Source: Bifidobacterium asteroides (GTDB lineage: Bacteria > Actinomycetota > Actinomycetes > Actinomycetales > Bifidobacteriaceae). From it: 64,000 bases of DNA. Position 1 is the stretch's first letter. Each line of letters opens with the position of its first letter. Positions 8,124-14,446 of the stretch are shown one piece after another. The notes beneath the pieces were generated by a model, which saw nothing but the letters and a program-made list of their open reading frames with translations, made no database searches and was not told the origin of the DNA. Location of the stretch: positions 124,001 to 188,000 of the forward strand of contig NZ_QGLL01000001.1 in NCBI RefSeq assembly GCF_003202695.1. The letters run 5' to 3'. Made by a program: the position numbers and the translations under genes.

Positions 8124-9226
8124 GATGCGATTTCCTTTCCAATAAAGTGGGATGGGCGGCCATCGGCGGCCATGCGTCCTGCCAGGGCGGCACCAATGGC
8201 TGCGATAGGCAGGTCAGCTGGAGCCAGACGCAGCCGCTCGGGCAGATTCAGCGAGGCGATGAAGTGGCTGCAGGCTGCGCTTTTATTAAGATGTTCGGTG
8301 ACCAGATCCAGCAAGGGTTGACCGGTCCTGCTCATGCCGCCGCCAAGGATGATGACTGCTGGATCGATGGTCAGAGCCACGATCTGTACGGCTAGGGCAA
8401 TGCCATGGCCGATGGTTTCCTGTACCTCTTGGGCACGCTGGTTCCCTCGGCCTGCCTGGGCGATCAGGTCAGGCAGGGGGTGAGTGATTCCCGGCCAGAG
8501 GGATTCCACAGCCGAGCCTGAGGCCACGGTCTCCAGACAGCCACGCTGGCCGCACTTGCAGGGAAACTGATGGGCATCCACCGGAATGTGACCAATTTCA
8601 CCGATTGCCCCGCTGGCTCCGTGTTCGATTCGGCCCCCGCGGATAATGCCCGCTGCCAGACCGGTGCCTAGGTTGATGAAAACCACTACATGGTCATCCT
8701 GGTCGGGCAGGGCCCTGGGGACGTCTCGTCCAGGCTCTGAAGCAGGGCGTCTGGCCTGGTTTCGTGCGGCTTGGGAATGAGGCGTGGTTCCAGGGGATAT
8801 CAGGGTCTCGCCAGCTTGCGAAGCGGCTCCCAGAGCAGCAATGTTGACATCATTCTCGACCCGGACAGGCAGGCCGGTCGTTTTTGCAATGGCTGGGCCC
8901 AGAGCCATGTGGCGGATCCCCAGGTTGACGGCGTCGTCCACTATTCCTTGATTGGCATCAACCCGCCCCGGGATGCCGAGTCCTACGGTGACCGAGCCAC
9001 GATTCGGGCCCACTTGGTCCAGCAGGTGGCGAATCAGCGTCACCGTGTCGTCATGAACCTTTTGGCCGCCTTCGTGCGTGGGGATTCGATGGCAGGCCAG
9101 CAGATGCTTGTCGCCATCCATGGCCACGCCCTCGATCTTGGTGCCGCCGATGTCAATTCCCAGGCTGATCGGGTCGACTTGGATGCTGTCTGTGTACGCC
9201 CTGGGATGCGGGGTCGACGTTGCCAT
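8120..9226 (-). CDS. ROK-family sugar kinase (probably N-acetylglucosamine or glucose kinase)
   Basis: A 368-residue ATP-dependent sugar kinase of the ROK family. The phosphate loop GIDIGGTKIEG lies near residues 22-32. The catalytic region VENDVN, the second phosphate motif FINLGTGLAAG, and the zinc signature with CKCGQRGCLE are all present. Between VENDVNIAALGAA and FINLGTG there is a polar stretch about 30 residues longer than in ordinary ROK kinases. The start at 9226 is chosen because the upstream in-frame extension reads as non-coding and overlaps the preceding gene. Its place before nagB and nagA suggests it phosphorylates GlcNAc, but glucose cannot be excluded from sequence alone. Confidence 0.88.
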   Translation of the reverse strand: MATSTPHPRAYTDSIQVDPISLGIDIGGTKIEGVAMDGDKHLLACHRIPTHEGGQKVHDDTVTLIRHLLDQVGPNRGSVTVGLGIPGRVDANQGIVDDAVNLGIRHMALGPAIAKTTGLPVRVENDVNIAALGAASQAGETLISPGTTPHSQAARNQARRPASEPGRDVPRALPDQDDHVVVFINLGTGLAAGIIRGGRIEHGASGAIGEIGHIPVDAHQFPCKCGQRGCLETVASGSAVESLWPGITHPLPDLIAQAGRGNQRAQEVQETIGHGIALAVQIVALTIDPAVIILGGGMSRTGQPLLDLVTEHLNKSAACSHFIASLNLPERLRLAPADLPIAAIGAALAGRMAADGRPSHFIGKEIAS

Positions 9227-9231
9227 CGATC

Positions 9232-9570
9232 TCAGCGGCCCTGGGCCTGGTCTGCACGTCCCTGTCCGCAGGGCTTTTTGACGGCTGCGGCCATGGAGAC
9301 CGCCCGAGCGTTGCAGAGGGTTGGAGCGTACTGAGTGATCATCATGGCCAATTTGATCCCCTGGCCCGGCGTTGCCCTGTAAGGCTTGCGCTGGCCAGCC
9401 TGCTGGTAGCTGTTGAAATGCTTGGAAATGCGCCACTGATTGTTCCCTGCCCAGCTAATGACCTGGTCGATGATGCGTCCGGCGCGCTCGCGGTAGTCCT
9501 CGTTGTCCAGTAGGTATCGGGGATTTATAGCGGACGGTGAGACTCCCGAACGGTTCGGTGTCGTGGTCAT
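9232..9570 (-). CDS. hypothetical 112-aa protein, first gene of the nag operon
   Basis: I do not recognise this protein. It is predicted at 112 residues from an ATG with a strong ribosome site (AAAGGAG, eight bases upstream). It ends five bases before the ROK kinase start, so it sits in the same transcript. It is basic and glutamine/alanine-rich, with no membrane helix or signal peptide visible. The middle contains the stretch DNEDYRERAGRIIDQVISW, then a predicted helix around GIKLAMMITQYAPTLCNARA. Its placement suggests a role tied to amino-sugar use or its control. It could also be the tail of a larger gene now lost, since the frame stays open upstream to 9789. Confidence 0.65.
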   Translation of the reverse strand: MTTTPNRSGVSPSAINPRYLLDNEDYRERAGRIIDQVISWAGNNQWRISKHFNSYQQAGQRKPYRATPGQGIKLAMMITQYAPTLCNARAVSMAAAVKKPCGQGRADQAQGR

Positions 9571-9618
9571 GGCGATCGCTCCTTTGCTCGGCGGGGGGTT
9601 GCGGCTGCTCCCGCTATC

Positions 9619-9633
9619 TGTTACAGCGTAACA
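9619..9633. promoter_or_regulatory. perfect inverted repeat upstream of the nag operon
   Basis: TGTTAC-agc-GTAACA is a perfect 6+6 bp inverted repeat about 50 bases upstream of the first nag-operon start, in the space shared with the divergent ROK repressor gene. It is a candidate operator for that repressor. Function is inferred. Confidence 0.45.
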
Positions 9634-9643
9634 CGTAATTGTT

Positions 9644-9662
9644 AGGAAACTGAACTTTTCCT
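9644..9662. promoter_or_regulatory. second inverted repeat between the nag operon and ROK repressor
   Basis: AGGAAA (9644-9649) and TTTCCT (9657-9662) form an inverted repeat with a 7-base centre, just beside the TGTTAC repeat. It may be a second half-site pair for the ROK repressor or part of the minus-strand promoter. The remaining bases up to the repressor start at 9870 contain a weak ORF (9788-9982) with a good ribosome site and a TACAATATAAG stretch near 9769 that could be a -10 element. Confidence 0.4.
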
Positions 9663-9869
9663 GAATGCCTCCCCCGCATTCCTCTCTGTGCTGCTGGTGT
9701 ACAGACTTGAAAACAACTGCTTTGGATGCCGTAATGGCGAGATTTGGACCTATCCGGGCAAGGAAGTTTACAATATAAGGAGCAAACATGGATGGGCATG
9801 GTCACGGGGTTCAATGCCTAATCCCCGTGGCGGGTCCCCGTTCCCGCAATATCTATCATCAGGCGAATC

Positions 9870-10988
9870 ATGACCAACAATACCGGCAACCTTTCCAAAG
9901 CGCTGCCCAAGTCGGTGCGGCATCACAACCGAGCCATTCTGCTCAAGCTGCTCTACCCCGATGTCAGTATGACCAGAGCTGATCTGGCGCGCGCCTCCGG
10001 GCTGACCAGGGTCGCCATATCAGATATTGTGGCCGAGCTGCTGAGCGAGCATCTGCTCATGGAGGTGGGGTATAGCAAATCCACTGGGCCGGGTAAGCGG
10101 GGACGGCTGCTGCGCATCAATCCCGACGGACGCAGCATCCTGGCTCTGGACCTTTCCACGCCCTACGTCTTCAGGGGGGCGGTGCTTAACCTGACCGGGC
10201 AGGTGGTGGCGCGTGAAGAGATTCCCCTGACTGCCAACGGCAGGGTCCCCTTGGACTTGGTTGGAGAGCTGACCGATTCATTGATGCAACGTGCAGTCCA
10301 CCCCATCATGGGCATCGGCGTATCCAGTCCCGGCATCGTCAGTGCTGAAGGCGTGGTGGATGATGCCACCAACCTTGGCTGGGTTCAGACCGACCTGCGC
10401 GGCTATCTTCATGAGAAGACAGGCCTGGAGGTGACGGTCAACAATGATGCCAATAATGAGGTTCTTGCCGAGCAGCAGTTTGGCTCAGGCCAGTCCGACC
10501 TATTGCTGGTCCATCTTGGCGATGGAGTGGGGGCAGGGTTGCTGGTCTCCGGCGAACTGGTGACCGGTTGTAACCGTGCAGCCGGCGAGATCGGCCATGT
10601 GGTGGTGGACCCTTCTGGTCCTCAGTGCCGCTGCGGCAAGCGCGGTTGCCTGGAATCGCTGATCAGCGTTCCCAAGCTGACTGCTGCAATGGACCGGGAT
10701 CCTGACAATCTAGCTAGCATTCTGCGACAGGCTGGTGAGCTGCTGGGCCATGTTTTGACCATGTCTATCGGCCTTATGGACATTCCTCGTGTGGCTGTTC
10801 TGGGGGACTCCAGAGTGGTCAACCGTATCTTCCTGAGCGCCATGGAAAAGACCATGAATGATGCCCTGGCTACTGATTTCCGACGGCCCCTAGTGGTTGA
10901 TCGTTCGGCCCTGGGTGAGGATGCCGCCTTGCTTGGAGCCTGTAGCACAGTGGTTGCCGACTTGATCGAGCCTGACGGCAGTGTCTGA
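9870..10988 (+). CDS. ROK-family transcriptional regulator (NagC/XylR type)
   Basis: A 372-residue DNA-binding sugar sensor. The N-terminal winged helix-turn-helix covers about residues 18-65 (MTRADLARASGLTRVAISDI). The ROK fold follows, with a sugar-site VNNDANNEVL, LVHLGDGVGAG, and the zinc signature CRCGKRGCLE near residue 250. It is divergent from the nag operon and is therefore the likely amino-sugar repressor. In the family, GlcNAc-6-P or a related sugar phosphate usually relieves binding, but the effector here is not known. The start ATG has only a modest AGG ribosome site. An upstream short ORF overlaps it in another frame. Confidence 0.9.
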   Translation: MTNNTGNLSKALPKSVRHHNRAILLKLLYPDVSMTRADLARASGLTRVAISDIVAELLSEHLLMEVGYSKSTGPGKRGRLLRINPDGRSILALDLSTPYVFRGAVLNLTGQVVAREEIPLTANGRVPLDLVGELTDSLMQRAVHPIMGIGVSSPGIVSAEGVVDDATNLGWVQTDLRGYLHEKTGLEVTVNNDANNEVLAEQQFGSGQSDLLLVHLGDGVGAGLLVSGELVTGCNRAAGEIGHVVVDPSGPQCRCGKRGCLESLISVPKLTAAMDRDPDNLASILRQAGELLGHVLTMSIGLMDIPRVAVLGDSRVVNRIFLSAMEKTMNDALATDFRRPLVVDRSALGEDAALLGACSTVVADLIEPDGSV

Positions 10989-11111
10989 AAGTAGAGTGAA
11001 GACCTGTCTCGCAATCGTGCCGGGAATTGGTGACTCGCGCACAACGCCGAGACCTGCTACCATAGTGACTCGCATGCGGTTGGCCGAGGTCTGATCCAGG
11101 TAGCCGGATTT

Positions 11112-11182
11112 GCGGGCGTAGTTCATTGGTAGAATGGAAGCTTCCCAAGCTTCAGAGGCGGGTCCGATTCCCGTCGCCCGCT
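11112..11182 (+). tRNA. tRNA-Gly (anticodon CCC)
   Basis: A 71-base cloverleaf. The acceptor arms GCGGGCG/CGCCCGC pair fully. The anticodon stem GAAGC/GCTTC encloses the loop TTCCCAA, giving anticodon CCC. The T arm is GCGGGTCCGATTCCCGT, and T is the discriminator base. The CCA end is not encoded. AT-rich, probably acquired DNA begins directly after it, as is common at tRNA integration sites. Confidence 0.95.
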
Positions 11183-11286
11183 CTCACGAGGAGCATTGGA
11201 ATGCCGAAGAAGGCGATGGCTTATAGCTTCTTATTCATTAAGTAAGTATAAATGTTCCAGCTATAATTAACCATGAAAGGAACAAA

Positions 11287-11748
11287 ATTGGCTGTTTTTT
11301 AGAGACTGCTGCTCTATCTCTTACACAACTAGTTGCAAAGTCTGTTGGTGATGGGGTTCTTTCAAAGGTGAAAGCGATTAAACTGCAAAAAGATCAGAAT
11401 GCAATGGCCAATGCATATGATGCAATTATCAACGATTTAGTGCAGGATCGGGCCGAAGCTATAAGGATAGCTCAGGCGTACAAGACAGAGGTTGATAGGA
11501 TCGAAATCAGTGATGATGACATCAACCACTTACATAATACTATAGAAAAACTGATTAGAATTTTTGGAAAATATAGTGCTGAATTTACTGAGACTGCCGA
11601 TCAAATAAATGCACTTATCTCGGTTGATACGCTCAAAGCTATACAGCTTCTTGGCTTCAACTATAAGGAAGCAATTGGAGAGCCACTAACAAGAATATGT
11701 GCGAATGCAATTCAAAAGAGTTTATCAGGGAAAATTGCAATTAATTAG
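11287..11748 (+). CDS. hypothetical protein in AT-rich patch, probable ATT start
   Basis: I cannot name the function. A 153-residue reading runs from an ATT codon at 11287, five bases after a clear AAAGGA ribosome site. It gives an N-terminus with ETAALSLTQLVAKSVGDGV that looks like real protein. The first conventional start (GTG at 11368) has no spaced ribosome site and would remove 27 of these residues. The protein is mostly helical and charged, with the C-terminal LLGFNYKEAIGEPLT stretch. A TATAAT sits at 11262-11267. Base composition is clearly more AT-rich than the flanking genome. Alternatives are a GTG start or a 5' frameshift, since the frame starting at the nearby TTG stops after four codons. 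Confidence 0.6.
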   Translation: MGCFLETAALSLTQLVAKSVGDGVLSKVKAIKLQKDQNAMANAYDAIINDLVQDRAEAIRIAQAYKTEVDRIEISDDDINHLHNTIEKLIRIFGKYSAEFTETADQINALISVDTLKAIQLLGFNYKEAIGEPLTRICANAIQKSLSGKIAIN

Positions 11749-12415
11749 TAACTAGTTTCATCGATATCTTTACAAAGAGGGAATCCGATCAACGCGTTTT
11801 GCGAGATGGGTTCGCCGCTCATGACATGTATAAATACAAATCGAATATGGATCTGTTGAGTCAGTCTTCAATTTCATCTGTACTATGCCTTGACACGTAG
11901 TGACCTGTGCAATGGTTTCCGAAATGCGGGCCATTTTGTGGATTATGGTGCGTTGGTGAACACGAATGATTCTTGTTAACTGCGTATAACTGTTCGGCGC
12001 CATTCGGTTGGTAAAGTGACCTTCTGCATTGGCAATGTTTAGGTGAGGATCAGGATATTCAAAATTCGACGCAATAGCGATGGTTGAAATTACGTGATTC
12101 AAGAATATTAGAAACTGAGCTAATGCTAGGGTTTCGACTTTTGCGGGCTGATCTATAGCTTTTCCGGCCTGTGGCTTTTCTTTTTATCATTGTCGCTTTC
12201 GTCGTTTTATTTATCCTCTCTTTTCTAAAGTTGTTTTGGCATAAATGCCATTCCTTCAGACCCCTATAGGTCGTAAAACTCGTAGCAAAGAGATTTCTTT
12301 TGCAAAATTAGTATCTGGCGATATTCCTGAAAATTCTGGAGTGTCGAAGCACGGTGCCTTGGGTTGGGCAGTGGAAGATGAGGGGGTACAGGGAAGTATG
12401 GGAAGGACGGCCATC
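11749..12415. other. AT-rich region with a possible broken minus-strand gene
   Basis: This stretch is AT-rich and has no gene I can defend. On the minus strand, a frame from about 12180 down to 11770 is open. The part ending at 11770 reads somewhat protein-like (110 residues from a TTG at 12102), but there is no ATG, no good ribosome site and no recognised motif. It may be the remnant of an acquired gene. I looked for a copy of the tRNA-Gly 3' end as a right attachment site and found none by eye. Confidence 0.4.
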
Positions 12416-12649
12416 ATGGCTGATTATCACGTGCAATACGACGGGGAACGCGAACTCTGGACAGTCAAGCGGGCAGGGGCCTCGCGCGTCTCCCGCACCT
12501 TCGCCACCAAGGGGGAGGCCACCAAGCAGGCTAAGGTCTTTGCAGACCGGTCTGGCGGCGGCGAGGTCAACATCCATAACAAGGGCGGCAATAAAATCCG
12601 CGACAAGCGCACCATAGGCAAGAAGGATCCCCGAGATATCAAGGGCTGA
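12416..12649 (+). CDS. DUF2188 domain protein
   Basis: A 77-residue protein that is almost entirely a DUF2188 domain: YHVQYDGERELWTVKRAGASR, then FATKGEATKQAKVFA, then GGGEVNIHNKGGNKIRDKRT. Family members are small cytoplasmic proteins of unknown function. The start ATG at 12416 has AAGGA about eight bases upstream. The open frame continues to 12245, but that extension does not resemble the family. The GC content returns to the genome's normal level here. Confidence 0.85.
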   Translation: MADYHVQYDGERELWTVKRAGASRVSRTFATKGEATKQAKVFADRSGGGEVNIHNKGGNKIRDKRTIGKKDPRDIKG

Positions 12650-12840
12650 ACTCCAACTGAGCTCTGGGTTCTTTCGCTGCCATCGGGCTCTGTGCAGGTG
12701 CTGAGCGTTGCGGCGATAAGTAACTATGCCCTTTTATCAGCCCGGCAGGATGTTGGGATGGTGAAGCATTGGCTGCCGTCGCCTGTCTGCATGCGTCCGC
12801 CCCCATAGACTGAAACCAACCGTGAAAGGTGGCGAAGTCG

Positions 12841-13653
12841 ATGGCCGATGGATTCAACCAGCTGGATCAGCAGCTGGCGGACAGCGGGTATGACGAGGGT
12901 CTGCCAGACTCCTTCCCTCCTCGCCCAGACATTGATGAGCGTCCCATTCAGATAGCCCATGCCAACATTTGGAGTCGGTTTGCGGCGGTTACTGGGCTGG
13001 TCTCGACCCTGGCAGGCGCGGCTTTGCTGGCCCACGCCATAGCCCCATCCAGGCTGGGGGTCATAGGCCAGGTGGGCATCTCAGCCTGGGTGGGTGTGTC
13101 TGTGGGCTTTGCTCTGTTGACCATAATCCTGGTTGCCATAGCCCGTCACTCCGGACCGGTTCCGATCAACCGGCCATCGGTGGGTTCGACAGGCATTATT
13201 CTTCTGATCTGTGGAATGCTCTTGACTGTGGCAGGCCTGCTCATTGCCTACTCTTCCCCGAAGGGCATCATCAAGGCCCCCGAGCGTGACGAAGCGCCCA
13301 TCAGCTCGCCCCAGGCCATGACCGGCGGTATTGACAAGGCTGCTGGACAGTGCGCCTCCGGCTGGCATGACATCAGCCTAGGCGGATATGTGGGCATCTC
13401 CCAAGCCCGGTATTGCACGGATACGACCATGGCCTACGTAGTCTTCGACAACGATTCAGCGGCTTCCCTGGCCAAGGGGCCCATCCGCGCCAGTGTGCCT
13501 GACCTGCTCTCCCGCTATGGAGGCGGGTTGAAGCCCCAGGACTTGTGGTTGCTGACCGGCAAGCGTTGGATGGTGGTGGGCAGCAAGACCCAGGTGACCG
13601 GACTGCAGGGCCAGTGGGGTGGCCAGGCCGAGCCGCTCATCAGTCAGCGTTGA
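12841..13653 (+). CDS. hypothetical membrane protein with extracytoplasmic C-terminal domain
   Basis: Function not recognised. It has 270 residues from the ATG at 12841, chosen over a GTG at 12829 that abuts the AAAGG ribosome site. About 45 polar residues come first. Three hydrophobic segments follow (AAVTGLVSTLAGAALLAHA, ISAWVGVSVGFALLTIILVA, IILLICGMLLTVAGLLI). A ~140-residue domain then contains two cysteines (AGQCASGW and ARYCTDT) that could form a disulfide outside the cell. It lies 31 bases before the esterase start; coexpression is possible. Confidence 0.75.
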   Translation: MADGFNQLDQQLADSGYDEGLPDSFPPRPDIDERPIQIAHANIWSRFAAVTGLVSTLAGAALLAHAIAPSRLGVIGQVGISAWVGVSVGFALLTIILVAIARHSGPVPINRPSVGSTGIILLICGMLLTVAGLLIAYSSPKGIIKAPERDEAPISSPQAMTGGIDKAAGQCASGWHDISLGGYVGISQARYCTDTTMAYVVFDNDSAASLAKGPIRASVPDLLSRYGGGLKPQDLWLLTGKRWMVVGSKTQVTGLQGQWGGQAEPLISQR

Positions 13654-13684
13654 ATGACCGGACCGGTCGACTATCGTGGCAGGT

Positions 13685-14440
13685 ATGGATCAAGCGCAAA
13701 AAAATGACGGCGGATTGGTAGGTCGGCCTTCCACGGTGGTGCCCGGACGTTTTGGCCAGAAGCTCAAGGTCGAGCAGGTTCGTTGGTCCCGCCAGCAGGG
13801 CACAGCCAACCCCTCACGGCCCATTTTTGTACTCATGCACGGCTGGGGCTCCAACGAGGAGGACATGGCTGACCTGATGCGCTACGTTGCCCCCTACAAC
13901 GACTATGCATCGCTGCGGGCGCCCATGGTAGTGCCTGGCAGCGAGCGCGGCATGTTCGGCCCGGGCTACACTTGGTTCCACGATATGCGTCCTGAGCAGG
14001 AGGACCTGGACCGGGATGGCTACGCAGCGGCTCGCGCTATAGACGATTGGGTCGCTGCCAGCATCCCCGAGGATCGACCTGTGGTGGCCATGGGCTTCTC
14101 TCAGGGAGCCATGCTGGCTGTTCACCTGCTTCGGGTTAACCCTGAACGCTACCGGGCCTCCATATGTCTGTCAGGGTTTCTGGCTCCCGGCCTGGTGTCC
14201 GGCACCGCTCCGGCGGATGAGCGCCTGGCTGGCTTGAACAAGCCGGTCTTTCTGGGTTTCGGTTCGGATGACACCACGGTGCCCAAGTACGAATTCCGCG
14301 CCCTGGCCGCCTGGCTGGACGAGCACGTATGGCTGCACACCACCGAGTACGACCACTTGGATCATGCCGTCGACATGCGCGAGATGAACGACCTTCGCCA
14401 GTGGCTGGGCGAGATTGATGTGACTTCGGGCCTTATGTAG
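13685..14440 (+). CDS. alpha/beta-hydrolase, phospholipase/carboxylesterase family
   Basis: A serine esterase of about 251 residues. The oxyanion region FVLMHGWGSNEED is near residue 46, the nucleophile motif GFSQGAM near residue 138, the acid residue in GFGSDDTTVP, and the catalytic His in YDHLDHAVD. The pattern fits the PF02230 family of small cytoplasmic carboxylesterases with broad substrates; the natural ester is unknown. A GTG at 13676 is an alternative start. It converges on the antiporter gene, and only six bases lie between the two stop codons. Confidence 0.88.
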   Translation: MDQAQKNDGGLVGRPSTVVPGRFGQKLKVEQVRWSRQQGTANPSRPIFVLMHGWGSNEEDMADLMRYVAPYNDYASLRAPMVVPGSERGMFGPGYTWFHDMRPEQEDLDRDGYAAARAIDDWVAASIPEDRPVVAMGFSQGAMLAVHLLRVNPERYRASICLSGFLAPGLVSGTAPADERLAGLNKPVFLGFGSDDTTVPKYEFRALAAWLDEHVWLHTTEYDHLDHAVDMREMNDLRQWLGEIDVTSGLM

Positions 14441-14446
14441 ATTGGT

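Noticed and set aside
9227-9436. 70-residue N-terminal extension of the ROK kinase
   Set aside because: It overlaps the preceding gene in another frame and lacks family similarity; the ATG at 9226 begins just before the phosphate loop.
12245-12415. 57-codon in-frame extension of the DUF2188 gene
   Set aside because: The extension lies in the AT-rich patch, is unlike the family, and the ATG at 12416 has its own ribosome site.
11112-12700. Integrated element with attachment-site repeats
   Set aside because: I looked for a second copy of the tRNA-Gly 3' end downstream and found none by eye; no integrase gene is present.
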